Assembly: GCF_003285015.1 (NCBI RefSeq) | Contig: NZ_QMFB01000013.1 | Location: 206,715 to 270,714, forward strand | DNA length: 64,000 nucleotides | From: Paenibacillus contaminans | GTDB taxonomy: Bacteria > Bacillota > Bacilli > Paenibacillales > NBRC-103111 | Reading direction: 5' to 3' | Shown here: in pieces, positions 54,371 through 63,640 of the stretch | Layout: every line of letters starts with the position of its first letter | Numbering within the stretch: the first letter of the stretch is position 1 | The notes under the pieces: generated by a model | Database searches by the model: none | The model's input: the letters and a program-made list of their open reading frames with translations, nothing else | What the model was told of the DNA's origin: nothing | Made by a program: the position numbers and the translations under genes

Positions 54371-56047
54371 TTATTGTCCATGCCCGGACGGGCCGCCTCC
54401 CGGGGCCATCGCGTATTTTTGTTTAAATTCCTGGGGCGTTATGCCGATATTTTTTTTGAAAAATTTCGAAAAATAAGGAACGTTGTAAAAGCCCAGCTCA
54501 AGCGCGACCTCCTGAATCTTCTTGTTCTCGATGAGGAGCAGCTCCTTGGCCCGCGTCATGCGCAGCTGCTTCATCCGCTCGGTGAGGGATATGCCTTTCT
54601 CGGAATGGTACAGCCGGGACAAATAGGACGTGCTGAGCTGAAACGTCTTGGCAAGATGGGTGAGCGAAAAATATTCGGACGAAAAAGATTCGACGATATA
54701 GGCATCGATTTTATCGACGATTTCTTGTTTCTGGCTTTTGTTCTCCCCTTGCACGAGCGAAAACAGCCGAGCGGCCAGCCGCAAAAAGCAAGCCTCCATC
54801 TCGGACCAGTTTGCGAAAAGGCCGTAATTGGACAAATACGCCAAATCCTCTTCGATAAACGGCGAGATTTTCCGGTTGTTGATATAGGTCAGGAACATCC
54901 ACGACAGGTTCGCGTAAATTTCCAATTGCAAGGTGTACTCCAAAAACACGAACTCCTGCACGGCACGGAAAAAATCGGCAAACTCCTGCATAAAGGCGTC
55001 TTCATTGCCGGATTCCAGCAAATTTTGCAGGTGGCTCATACTCCGCTTGATGTCGGCAAACGATTGCTCCCCGCTATCGTGGCTCGGCTTCATTTCGTCG
55101 ATCCGCTCGATGAAGATGATTTCCTCGTCAAGTCCGATACCCCGCTGCAGCCAAGCGCACATTTCCTTGAACGTATTTGCGATCGACGGCCAGCCGATAT
55201 TCGGTTTGGACAGCAGTAAAGACACGGGCAGCTTAAGGTAATCGCGTATCGACTGCTGTATTTTTTCCAGCATCTCGCCAATGTACCAGTGCAGCGTAAT
55301 GAGATCTTGATCCTCGCGGCTGCCGTCTTCCGCGCCTTGAATCAGCCAAACCATGTATCCGTTCTCGATAAAGGTAACGATCCGGCAAGCGCTGCTTAAA
55401 TACTCCTTCACGATATTGTGGATCGCGTAGTGCATCAGCAGCTTTTCCTTCAGCAGGTAGTCTCGCGGCCAGCGGTCCGTCCTTCCGACGACGACGATAA
55501 CGTCCAGGTCGCAGCGCAGCGGAAGCTTCAGCATCTCGAGCGATTCGGCGATCGTCCCTTCGGCGTACAGCTCTCCTGCAAACAGCTTTTCCGAGAAATC
55601 CCTATGCAGCAGCGACTGCGCCCTCTGAAGCTGGCTTTCGGCTTTCGTCATGAGCTCCTGCACGTGCATATTCGATTCGATCTCCGTAATAACCCGTGTA
55701 ATCGTCTCGACGATCACCTCCTCGTCAACCGGCTTCAGCAAATAATCGAACACGTTCTGCTGAAGTGCCGTTTGCAAATACTCGTAATCGGAATACCCGG
55801 ATAAAATAATGATTTTACAGCGTTCCCATTGCTTGCGGACGAGACCGACAAGCTCGAGCCCCGACATTCCCGGCATGCGCACGTCGGTCATCAGGATGTC
55901 GATGCGGCTGCTTTTCATAATTTCGATGGCCTCATCGGCGGAAGGCGCCTTCCAGACGATGAGCTCATGGTCCTCCATCCGCGTGAGCGTATTGTAGAGC
56001 GCTTCCAAAATAATCGGCTCGTCGTCGACGACCAATACGTTATTCAT
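54371..56047 (-). CDS. AraC-type response regulator (YesN-like), locus E
   Basis: 558 residues. Receiver domain with phospho-acceptor Asp55 in MTDVRMPGMSG, a long central section and a C-terminal AraC domain (about 450-545: LAKTFQLSTSYLSRLYHSEKG; VALELGFYNVPYFSKFFKK). The ATG overlaps the kinase stop by eight bases. Probably activates the operon at 54267 and the tailspike-like gene at 61.3 kb through the shared 15-bp motif. Confidence 0.93.
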   Translation of the reverse strand: MNNVLVVDDEPIILEALYNTLTRMEDHELIVWKAPSADEAIEIMKSSRIDILMTDVRMPGMSGLELVGLVRKQWERCKIIILSGYSDYEYLQTALQQNVFDYLLKPVDEEVIVETITRVITEIESNMHVQELMTKAESQLQRAQSLLHRDFSEKLFAGELYAEGTIAESLEMLKLPLRCDLDVIVVVGRTDRWPRDYLLKEKLLMHYAIHNIVKEYLSSACRIVTFIENGYMVWLIQGAEDGSREDQDLITLHWYIGEMLEKIQQSIRDYLKLPVSLLLSKPNIGWPSIANTFKEMCAWLQRGIGLDEEIIFIERIDEMKPSHDSGEQSFADIKRSMSHLQNLLESGNEDAFMQEFADFFRAVQEFVFLEYTLQLEIYANLSWMFLTYINNRKISPFIEEDLAYLSNYGLFANWSEMEACFLRLAARLFSLVQGENKSQKQEIVDKIDAYIVESFSSEYFSLTHLAKTFQLSTSYLSRLYHSEKGISLTERMKQLRMTRAKELLLIENKKIQEVALELGFYNVPYFSKFFKKNIGITPQEFKQKYAMAPGGGPSGHGQ

Positions 56048-57767
56048 CCTTCATGCCGCCTTCCCTATGAATTAGCAAAATGACCGTCAAGCCGCCGTTC
56101 TCGTTCGCTAACAGCTTGACCCCGCTGTTGTCCCCATAGCGCAGCCGCAGCCGGCGATGCACGTTCCATAACGCATGGTCTTCCCATTCGTCGGGGATGA
56201 TGCTTCCTTCCTGCCACTTCTTGAGTTTATCCTGCGGCATCCCTTTGCCGTTGTCTTCCATTTCGATCTTTAAGCTGTTTACGCCGGCGAATGTGCGTAC
56301 CTGAAGACGTCCGCCTTGGCGAATGTCTTCAAGACCGTGCATGATCGCATTTTCCAAAAAAGGCTGAATGATCAAACGAGGAACCTCCCATAAAGCGGTA
56401 TCGCCCTCTTGCCGGAATTCGAAATCGATTCTGCCGCCGAATCTGACTTGCTGGATGGAGATGTATACTTGCGCATGATGCAGCTCCTTCTCGAGCGGGA
56501 TGAGATCGGCTTTGTTCTGCGTAATGAATTTAAAATAATCGCCCAAATGTCTGGACATCGAGGTGACCCCTTCGTAATCCTCCTCTTTGGCCATCAATGC
56601 GACGGTATACAGGCTGTTATACATAAAATGCGGATTGACCTGCGACTGCAGATGCTTAAGCTCCGACCGTTGACTATGAATTTTTTGCTCGTAAACTTGC
56701 TGAACGAGTATTTTGAGCTGGCTGGTCATCTGATTGAACTGGCGGAACAAATAATAGTATTCATCTTTGTTCGTATGGGTAAGATGCGTGTCGAATTGGC
56801 CCAGCTCCACCTTTTTGAACGCTTGCATCATTTTCCGCAGCGGCTTGTGAATGTAACGGTATAGCAAAAACGAGGCGATGACGAATACGATGCCGGAAAT
56901 GACGGACAAAACCATCAGCCATTCCTTGAAAGCATATACGGGAAGGAGAATTTGATCTTCTTCGACGACCGTGACAAGCGACCAGTCAGGAAATTCGAAC
57001 GCTCTGGTAAAGCGGAGATAGTTTTTATTATCGATTTGAAAAGCGGTCCCCTCGAACTGCGCGCTTTGCCTGTTAAACCGCATGACTTCTTCCGTTGCGC
57101 CGACGGCCGGAATGATCGAGGGCTCGTCCGTTTCATTGCTCCATATGAAAACCGTGCCGTTGCCTGTTGAATTCAGGCTGCCAAGATCGCTCCCGATCTT
57201 GGAGATGGATAACTCGACGACAAGCAAAAAATTAATTTTGCTCATATAGGGCACGCCCAGCACGAAAAAAACGCGGTCATCGAACGATGTCAATCCGGAT
57301 GCCGACGCCTTATTGGTCTGAAACCGGGCGAATTCATTCTGATCGATGTCCGTCATACCGGAGAACGAGGAAATGCGCCGTTCGATTCTTGGGATGATCA
57401 CGAAAGCTTCCTTGATGTACCTGCTCGATTCCGAGATCGTTTGCAGCTTGGACTGCAAATCGTTAATCGCTTTTGCGCGCTCGTAATCTCTGAGCGTATC
57501 CGGGCGAAGGCTGATGCTCTGCAGATCCGGATCATCCGTCAAATCCTTCTGCAGCTTGGCGATGCGCTCCAATTCCGAATCCGTCGCAGATACGAAATAA
57601 TCCGACTTTTGTTCCATCAGCGTTAACGTTTGCTTCCTGATGATATCGACGCCCGACTCGCTCATGAAATAGACGATAATAAAGATCGGAATAAGTACGA
57701 TGAGGAAAATCGTGAACAGCTTCTGCAAAATGCCGTATCGAAACAGGAACACTGTCGACAGCTTCAT
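56040..57767 (-). CDS. Sensor histidine kinase (YesM-like), locus E
   Basis: 575 residues from the ATG at 57767 (GGGG eight bases upstream). Transmembrane helices at about 13-36 and 283-303 with a Cache-like outside domain, HAMP, then HLQSQVNPHFMYNSLY (His380), ENAIMHGLEDI and DNGKGMP. Partner of the regulator encoded in overlap. Confidence 0.93.
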   Translation of the reverse strand: MKLSTVFLFRYGILQKLFTIFLIVLIPIFIIVYFMSESGVDIIRKQTLTLMEQKSDYFVSATDSELERIAKLQKDLTDDPDLQSISLRPDTLRDYERAKAINDLQSKLQTISESSRYIKEAFVIIPRIERRISSFSGMTDIDQNEFARFQTNKASASGLTSFDDRVFFVLGVPYMSKINFLLVVELSISKIGSDLGSLNSTGNGTVFIWSNETDEPSIIPAVGATEEVMRFNRQSAQFEGTAFQIDNKNYLRFTRAFEFPDWSLVTVVEEDQILLPVYAFKEWLMVLSVISGIVFVIASFLLYRYIHKPLRKMMQAFKKVELGQFDTHLTHTNKDEYYYLFRQFNQMTSQLKILVQQVYEQKIHSQRSELKHLQSQVNPHFMYNSLYTVALMAKEEDYEGVTSMSRHLGDYFKFITQNKADLIPLEKELHHAQVYISIQQVRFGGRIDFEFRQEGDTALWEVPRLIIQPFLENAIMHGLEDIRQGGRLQVRTFAGVNSLKIEMEDNGKGMPQDKLKKWQEGSIIPDEWEDHALWNVHRRLRLRYGDNSGVKLLANENGGLTVILLIHREGGMKDE

Positions 57768-57872
57768 CCGCACATCCCCTTTTCTTTCTGTCAACGAATC
57801 TCTTAAGCCGACCGCCGCGCTTATCGCTTAACGATCCCGTTCCTTCGATTATACTAGCATATCGCCGATAGG

Positions 57873-57904
57873 GGGCAGCCAAATCCGGAAATTTGGCTGC
57901 CCCT
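57873..57904 (-). terminator. Strong hairpin after SASA gene (terminator-like, no T-tract)
   Basis: GGGGCAGCCAAAT pairs with ATTTGGCTGCCCC (13 bp) around a short loop. On the minus strand it is followed by CTATCGG rather than T, so termination would be weak; it may protect the SASA mRNA end. A TATAAT just beyond (57850-57855) is the likely kinase -10. Confidence 0.55.
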
Positions 57905-57958
57905 TTGTAGGTGCGCGGCGCTTATGTGCCGCCGCTTATGGGATGAGTGGAAGGCGGA

Positions 57959-59353
57959 TTACTCCGACTCTTTTACCGCAATATCGTAAAAAGCGAGCAT
58001 GGGGAGATGAGATGCGAAATCGATCGGAACAAACGACTTCGGATGCTGCTCGAAAGCCCCATGCACCCGGCACGCGCCGCTCCATTCCCGGTTGAAGGTT
58101 ACGGTAATGGCATGCGGGGCGGTCTGTTCAAAGCCGACGGCATGGAGAAAGCCTTCATCGTCTTCGGCAACGAACGGCAGCTCCTCTGCACCCTGATGAT
58201 ATACAAATAAACGGTCCGAAACATGAGTAAACTGAAACCTGATTTGGCCAGGTCCGGTTTTGACGGCCTCCTCGATATCCGGGGCATCGCAAAGAACGGG
58301 CTTGCCGTACAAATAGGTTAACGCTTTACGAGCCAATCTTTCCCCAAGCACAAGGTTTGAGCTTGCGCTGATATGGGCGGTATCCGACAATCCGAAGTCG
58401 ATGGAGGGAACGACATAAACGCCGTCGATCTGCCTTGCCGCCTGTCTTTGTGCCTCCCGGACCCGTCCCCAGTTCCGGTCGGATGTCTCATGAACCGGAT
58501 GAACCCACCGGTTCAATTGGACGGTCAGCAATGGAAGCCCGGGATCGTCCAAATCTTCGCGAAGGCGTGTCGTCATACGCTTGAATCTTTCCAGGTACGT
58601 AAGGGATTCCTCCACCGCCGTATCCGAACAGCCCTGGTACCACAGCACTCCCTTGACTTTGCCGGCCTCTTGCGAATGCAAAATATCCATCATATTCCGG
58701 TATAAATAGCCGTCCTCCTCCGGATTCCAGGCGCTTAGCGGCGAGCTGCCGCAAGCGGTTTGAATTAACCCGATCGGATAACCCAGCGCCCGCTTCAGCT
58801 TTCTGGCGAAGCTCAAGTAAGGGGAATGGCCCGGATTCGAAATTTCGCGGTTCGCTTCATGGACGATCCCCGTGGATTCGTTCATCGGATGGGAAGCGAG
58901 CGCCCATTTGCCGTTATTTCTCAGGATATGCAGTCCGATTTCCGGAGGATCGTAGGCCGGATCTTTGCCGTAGCCGGCCGCATTGCTTTGGCCGGCAATC
59001 ACGAATACATCCCCGACGCCGATATGATGAATCATATCGCCCCGTACAGCCCATTCCATCGCTTGATCATGCTCGGCATTCAGGCTAAGGCAGGTTTCCA
59101 GCCGGTATAATCCCCCGGCCGGTACGTTTGCGATCGTCATTTTCCACTTGCCGTTCCCTTCATCGTCGCTTTTCTTCCAAGGGATGACCGTTTCCCCGGT
59201 TTCTTCGTTGACGATCCTGGCAAATACGCGGGGCGCAACGGCATTGTCTTTAGCCGTCCAGCTGCCTGATAGGCTAATAACGGCCTGTCCGTTCATTTGC
59301 TGAATAATTTGCCAATCCATAGGCCCCTTTTCAATGATAGCCCCTATTTGCAT
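57959..59353 (-). CDS. SASA/sialate-O-acetylesterase-like carbohydrate esterase
   Basis: 464 residues; GGAGG six bases before the ATG. The SGNH-type nucleophile block is FVIAGQSNAAGYG (Ser near 121) and the catalytic Asp/His block is DTAHISASSNL (near 325). YQGCSDTAVEE and LTVQLNRWVHP fit the DUF303/SASA family. No signal peptide is evident. It probably removes acetyl groups from saccharides. Lies 23 bases after the tailspike-like gene and is co-transcribed with it. Confidence 0.87.
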   Translation of the reverse strand: MQIGAIIEKGPMDWQIIQQMNGQAVISLSGSWTAKDNAVAPRVFARIVNEETGETVIPWKKSDDEGNGKWKMTIANVPAGGLYRLETCLSLNAEHDQAMEWAVRGDMIHHIGVGDVFVIAGQSNAAGYGKDPAYDPPEIGLHILRNNGKWALASHPMNESTGIVHEANREISNPGHSPYLSFARKLKRALGYPIGLIQTACGSSPLSAWNPEEDGYLYRNMMDILHSQEAGKVKGVLWYQGCSDTAVEESLTYLERFKRMTTRLREDLDDPGLPLLTVQLNRWVHPVHETSDRNWGRVREAQRQAARQIDGVYVVPSIDFGLSDTAHISASSNLVLGERLARKALTYLYGKPVLCDAPDIEEAVKTGPGQIRFQFTHVSDRLFVYHQGAEELPFVAEDDEGFLHAVGFEQTAPHAITVTFNREWSGACRVHGAFEQHPKSFVPIDFASHLPMLAFYDIAVKESE

Positions 59354-59376
59354 GTCGTTCCTCCAATTGCCGGCGA

Positions 59377-61332
59377 TCAGGGATAAGGCGTTGCGGTTAC
59401 TACCCCTGCGTCGCTTACCGTTATTTTATAACGCGTGTTATTAGGCGATCTGAGAATCAACCCTTCACCCGCAACGTCAAGCGCGGCATTCATCTGATTG
59501 ATGAGGGAGGCGTGCTCGACGGAGTCGCCTTCTACCGTTAATCCGAGCCCCGTAACCAGGATGGAGCCGTTATTGGCCACGATCTGAAAATAAGCGCGGA
59601 CTGCCGTTGCCGGGGCGGTAACCGGCTTTACAATGCGCCTCCACTCGGACGTCGAAAGCTCGGCGAGTACGATCATGTCTTCTCCGGCGACGTTGTTTGC
59701 CGCATCCACCCATACGACCGATACCTTCTGTTCGGATGTTCCGGCCGTATATTTCGCCCAGCCGCTGAATACGAGCGATGCGCCTCCGAACACCGGAAAT
59801 CTGGAGGAGTAGATGTAGGAAATGCCAGAGCTTACCTTCAGCTCGATGCAGGAGCGGAAGCCGGCAGGCAGGTCCGACGTATTTTGGCGGAAATACACGG
59901 TGCCCGTCCCCGAATACACATACATATTCCAATCCGACTTCCGGGCCGTATCGGATGCTGCGGACATATTTTCCCCTGTCGTATCCACGCTTCCGGCAAT
60001 ATTTATACTGCGGTCCTGATCGCTAATGTTTGATTCGTAGGTAACTCCGGAAACGACATTCGTAAAGCGCGTGTTTTGCAGATACACGTTTTCCCTGCGC
60101 GCGCTCGTCACTTTATTCGCCGTCCACTGGCCGAAGTAAGCCTTATCGATATTGACGCGGAACTTCGGCGCCGCCGCCAATCCGTTTATGATGTGCGAGG
60201 AGGAGACGATTCCGGGCGCACGCCTTGCATAAAGGATGTTCAGATTTAAGCGGCCTTCGGCTCCGGGCGCGATTTCAAACAAATTATTCGTGATGCCGCC
60301 CTGATAGCCTGCGTCATTTTGCGTTATGGTGGCATTGCCGTCGATATACCCCCAAGTGCTGGCAACCTCGATCGAGCAATTGTTGAGGATGAAATTATTG
60401 CCCTTGAAGCCGTAACCCTCCGTGCTTGCAACCTTGAGAATTTCGCAGGCGTCGATGGACAAAGCGCTTTCCTTGGCATAAAAGCAATAAGCGTTTACCG
60501 CGGAATAAGGACTCGAGGGGACCGAGTCCCATTCGGACGGACTGCAGTCGAACAGTCCGCCGATGATTTTCAGCACGCCGTTCGGCTGGTTGAGGATGAG
60601 GCAATTTTGCACGGCCCGGAAGTGAATACCGAAAATGTAATTTTCGCTCTGCGGAGCGTCCAGCGGATTCGGATCGTCCAGGTATGCGCCGTACTGGATC
60701 CCCACCAAACAACGATTGACCTGCAGCCCGTAAATTTTAATATGCTCGGCGGGTTGCGACACGCTTCTCGAAACCCAGTGAATGCCGCATTTGTACGGCT
60801 TGAAACCGGCTCCGACACGAATGTTGTAGATATTCAAATACAAGCCGGATATCGCAAGTACGCAGTCCCTCATCGCTTCCGAATCCGTGCTCTCCGAAAT
60901 GCCGAACAGCCAATACCCGTTAAAGTCGATATTTTGATCGCTGCCCGTCATTTTGACGGATTTAACGTTGTAGTTTCTTGTAAAAATGACCGGCCTGCCG
61001 GAATCGAAGGCCGCTTGAACGCAATCGGTGTCGTCCGGCCCTGTTCCGACCTTGAAATAATCCGGCGAGACGGCCCGGCTGCCGAACTCCTCGTCGATCC
61101 GCTCGAAATTGACATTCACGTCGTCCACATCGATCGGCGTAGTCAGCTTTAGCTTCAAGTTATCGGTTGGCGTAGTTGCGGCAAATGTCGATTTACCGGA
61201 CAGCATAAAAGCAGCCGTTCCCATTCCGAGCACCCCGATCATCTTCCGTCTGCTGATCATTGCGGGTTTTTCACTTTTTTCGCCGTTCCTACTAACCTTT
61301 ACTTCCCGACTGTCTCCCTCATTCATTCGCAC
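59377..61332 (-). CDS. Tat-exported right-handed beta-helix protein with phage-tailspike-like ends
   Basis: 651 residues from the GTG at 61332 (GGGGG seven bases upstream; ATG at 61338 or 61326 are alternatives). ISRRKMIGVLG near 28 plus a hydrophobic stretch is a Tat-type signal. Residues about 60-440 follow the pectate-lyase/tailspike superfamily (GPDDTDCVQAAFDSGRPVIF, then short beta-strand turns). A beta-sandwich (about 455-610) and the end LRSPNNTRYKITVSDAG resemble phage tail-fibre C-termini. Probably binds or cleaves a polysaccharide outside the cell, with the esterase encoded next. The specific activity is unknown. Confidence 0.75.
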   Translation of the reverse strand: MRMNEGDSREVKVSRNGEKSEKPAMISRRKMIGVLGMGTAAFMLSGKSTFAATTPTDNLKLKLTTPIDVDDVNVNFERIDEEFGSRAVSPDYFKVGTGPDDTDCVQAAFDSGRPVIFTRNYNVKSVKMTGSDQNIDFNGYWLFGISESTDSEAMRDCVLAISGLYLNIYNIRVGAGFKPYKCGIHWVSRSVSQPAEHIKIYGLQVNRCLVGIQYGAYLDDPNPLDAPQSENYIFGIHFRAVQNCLILNQPNGVLKIIGGLFDCSPSEWDSVPSSPYSAVNAYCFYAKESALSIDACEILKVASTEGYGFKGNNFILNNCSIEVASTWGYIDGNATITQNDAGYQGGITNNLFEIAPGAEGRLNLNILYARRAPGIVSSSHIINGLAAAPKFRVNIDKAYFGQWTANKVTSARRENVYLQNTRFTNVVSGVTYESNISDQDRSINIAGSVDTTGENMSAASDTARKSDWNMYVYSGTGTVYFRQNTSDLPAGFRSCIELKVSSGISYIYSSRFPVFGGASLVFSGWAKYTAGTSEQKVSVVWVDAANNVAGEDMIVLAELSTSEWRRIVKPVTAPATAVRAYFQIVANNGSILVTGLGLTVEGDSVEHASLINQMNAALDVAGEGLILRSPNNTRYKITVSDAGVVTATPYP

Positions 61333-61338
61333 AATCAT

Positions 61339-61661
61339 ACCCCCGTTTGAATTGAAATAGGAACTCGTTCAAGCTAGCTTCATTATAAAGGCGGGTATTG
61401 GACGCGCATAAGGGTAATGTTTTGTCCTCGCTGTTACTTCGTTGTTCTCGGCTTGGCGGCAACCGTGCCGGATCGTTAACGAAGTAAAGTCCCGAGATGA
61501 AGCAAGGATGCTACACGAAACATGGCTTGCTAATCGAAGCAAGGATGCTAAACGAAGCAAGGCCGCCGATCCGAATCGGCAGCCTCTGGCGCTTTCTATT
61601 AAACCCAATAGGGATAGAACACTAAACGCTAGCGATACATCCTTATGAAACCCGGCTACAG
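61339..61661. other. Gene-free region with tailspike promoter and short direct repeat
   Basis: Holds the promoter and motif at 61382-61424. GAAGCAAGGATGCTA occurs at 61499 and 61536 (37 bases apart). GCCGAT-CCGA-ATCGGC forms a hairpin at 61564-61579, which could follow the HTH gene transcript. No coding frame I can support. Confidence 0.5.
61382..61424 (-). promoter_or_regulatory. Promoter and putative activator motif of tailspike-like/SASA operon
   Basis: -10 TATAAT on the minus strand (61382-61387), with the plus-strand motif AAGGGTAATGTTTTG at 61410-61424, 22 bases away. Same arrangement as upstream of the locus E binding protein, so both operons are probably switched by the same AraC-type regulator. 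Confidence 0.6.
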
Positions 61662-62039
61662 CTACTTCTCGTCCTCGTAGGTAGACTGCGAAATAATTCG
61701 CCGAAGCAAGCCGGCCGCCTTTTCCGAAAAGGCGGTTGCCCCAAAAACGGCAGCAGTCTGCTCGAGATGCGCTATGATCGACTGAATCATCTGAATATCG
61801 GACGCCGTCAGCATAAGCGCAGGCAGCACGTAGGTTTTATCCTCGTATTGGTATCCTCGTTTTTTGGGATTGTACACAAGGGGAGCGCTAAGCGTATTCG
61901 TCAAATATTCGATATCCCTGCAAGCCTGCCGGACGGATATTTCGAAATGCTCCGACAGATGGCCGCTGTTCGGATATTTCCCGTACCTTACTTGCTCGTC
62001 AAACCAAAGAATGCGATGCATATTGCCCAAACGATTCAC
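61662..62039 (-). CDS. HTH-only regulator of the YafY/WYL type, WYL domain absent
   Basis: 125 residues from a GTG at 62039 (GAGGTG ten bases upstream, overlapping the previous stop). RILWFDEQVRYGKYP, LSEHFEISVRQACRDIEYL and APLVYNPKKRGYQYED follow the N-terminal winged helix of YafY-type regulators, which normally continue with a WYL ligand domain to about 300 residues. Here the protein stops after a short helical tail, and no WYL remnant is visible downstream in any frame. It is coupled to a leaderless binding protein 15 bases upstream, which may supply ligand sensing. It probably binds DNA as a dimer. Confidence 0.75.
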   Translation of the reverse strand: MNRLGNMHRILWFDEQVRYGKYPNSGHLSEHFEISVRQACRDIEYLTNTLSAPLVYNPKKRGYQYEDKTYVLPALMLTASDIQMIQSIIAHLEQTAAVFGATAFSEKAAGLLRRIISQSTYEDEK

Positions 62040-62054
62040 CCGCCTTCGGCACCT

Positions 62055-63215
62055 CTATCGACTATCGTCGTATTGCTCGGCAATTTTTTTCAGACGTTCT
62101 TCTATATTAATACGGCTCTCCCGGAGTATCCAATTCTGGAAGATGTCATTGTTCCAAAAATCCCAAAGCTTCATGCTCGATACGTCGAAGGCGCCTTGTT
62201 TGGCGGTGGCTAACGATTCCAGAAACGGGCTGTACAAAGGATCGGATAGCTGGCCGCTGATTTCGGCGACCGAACGCGAAGCCGCCAAATTATGCTTTGC
62301 CCACTCCCTGCCCGAATCGGTGTGAGGAGATGCAAGCTCCTGCAGAAACGCCCAAGCCAGTCCGGCATCCGAGCACTGGGCGGAAATGCAATATCCGTAC
62401 ACTTGCACAATATTGCGGAACGGGCTGTCCCCCATTCGCGGCGGCATCACGACGCCGAATTGCTCCCGATGCTCCGGCCTCATCGGCTTAATCGTCCAGT
62501 TGGCATCGTAATACATGGCCATTTTGTGGTGAATGAAGCAGGCGATCCACGTATCTTTGCCGACGTCCTCGAACGGCGTTACCTCCAGCGGATGAAACAT
62601 CTCCAAATATTTGCGGATCGTTTCGACGGTAGCCGGAGAATCCAAATAGCCGGATGCCTTCGACCCGTCTTCGGATAAAAATGCGCCGCCGCAGCTCCAA
62701 GCAAGCGGTTCGACAGGAAGCAGCCTGGGCACCAGGTAAGCGCCGTAACGGATAACTTCGCCGTCGGAATCGTAAATGTTCAGCTTGCGGGCTTTTTTCA
62801 CGAATTCCTCCCACGTCCAATCTTCTTTCGGATACGGAACGCCGGCTTGATCGAACTGCGCCTTGTTGTAAAAAACGCCGGGAACCTCCGCCATAACCGG
62901 GATCGCGCCCAACCGGCCTTGATTCATGCAGGCTCCCAGCACGGAAGGATAATAGTCGGACAGCTCGAACGCCCCATCTTGCACTAGAGAAGTCAGATCC
63001 GTCACCGTGTTTCGGTCCAGAAGCTCTCCTATGTGACTGCCGTCCCATTCGATCAAGTCGGGCGGATTGCCGTTCCGCATACGCTGTTCTAAAATCTCTC
63101 TCGGAAGAGGTTCAATGTCTATCACCGCCCCCCTGTTTTTCTCTTCGAATCTTTGTTTGGCCAGCTCCAGCACCTGTAATTTTTTATCGTCGCTTGCCGT
63201 TACCAAAAGTCTCAT
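62055..63215 (-). CDS. Leaderless family 1 solute-binding protein (predicted cytoplasmic)
   Basis: 386 residues; the ATG at 63215 follows GGGAG by nine bases (GTG at 63218 is possible). MRLLVTASDDKKLQVLELAKQ starts exactly where mature sugar-binding proteins begin; no signal peptide or lipobox is present. NPPDLIEWDGSHIGELL, IPVMAEVPGVFYNKAQFDQAG and DWTWEEFVKKAR are typical SBP_bac_1 motifs. No permease genes are near. Coupled to an HTH-only regulator, it is likely an intracellular sugar sensor rather than a transport component. Role inferred from location and missing signal. Confidence 0.8.
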   Translation of the reverse strand: MRLLVTASDDKKLQVLELAKQRFEEKNRGAVIDIEPLPREILEQRMRNGNPPDLIEWDGSHIGELLDRNTVTDLTSLVQDGAFELSDYYPSVLGACMNQGRLGAIPVMAEVPGVFYNKAQFDQAGVPYPKEDWTWEEFVKKARKLNIYDSDGEVIRYGAYLVPRLLPVEPLAWSCGGAFLSEDGSKASGYLDSPATVETIRKYLEMFHPLEVTPFEDVGKDTWIACFIHHKMAMYYDANWTIKPMRPEHREQFGVVMPPRMGDSPFRNIVQVYGYCISAQCSDAGLAWAFLQELASPHTDSGREWAKHNLAASRSVAEISGQLSDPLYSPFLESLATAKQGAFDVSSMKLWDFWNNDIFQNWILRESRINIEERLKKIAEQYDDSR

Positions 63216-63262
63216 CACCTATCTCTCCCTTCATGTTTCTGGAATTATCATATAACAGCCGG

Positions 63263-63281
63263 TCTGACATAACGTGTCAGA
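63263..63281 (-). promoter_or_regulatory. Operator of leaderless binding protein/HTH operon
   Basis: A perfect dyad, TCTGACA-TAACG-TGTCAGA, 48 bases before the start. It covers the -35 of a candidate minus-strand promoter (TTATGT, 17-base spacer, GATAAT). Probable autoregulation by the HTH protein. Confidence 0.5.
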
Positions 63282-63452
63282 GCAAAAAATAAAGGAACAA
63301 AAGAAGGGCCGGAATTCACGATTGTTTTTCAGTTGTCCGAAGACGCTTTCCGGATCAACCATACACGCGTACCGAAAGATCGTAACCTAGCACCTGCCCG
63401 GCTAAGAGTGGTCTCCTGCTGCGGAGGTTTTAACGTTCACTGTGGAATGGTG

Positions 63453-63580
63453 TATATGAAAATTCATATAGAATTTAGCATTTCGCATGAAATTCGACGA
63501 TTCTATACGAAAAATCATATACAATTTTACATTTCGCATGAAATCCGACGATTCTATACGAAAAATCATATACAATTATC
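63453..63580 (+). repeat. 51-bp-periodic hairpin array, site 4 (three units)
   Basis: TATATGAAAATTCATATA at 63453, TATACGAAAAATCATATA at 63504 and 63555: exact 51-base spacing. The inter-core sequence, with the ATTTCGCATGAAAT dyad, is also conserved between units here. Confidence 0.8.
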
Positions 63581-63640
63581 ATTTCTATGACTACGATGCG
63601 CGGCTGTCCCAAAAGGCTACTCTTCCCCGCTACGTGGTAG

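Noticed and set aside
61339..61661. Frameshifted WYL domain downstream of the HTH-only gene
   Set aside because: None of the translations in this stretch shows WYL-type sequence, so the short regulator is not explained by a visible frameshift.
63453..63580. Possible small CRISPR array
   Set aside because: Only two or three units per site, no unique equal-length spacers (the intervals are partly conserved or part of the unit) and no cas genes in the window.
63333..63590. 85-codon frame containing 17-residue peptide repeats
   Set aside because: The peptide repeat simply follows from 51-bp DNA units being a multiple of three. The other array sites do not keep the frame or peptide, and no start signal is present.
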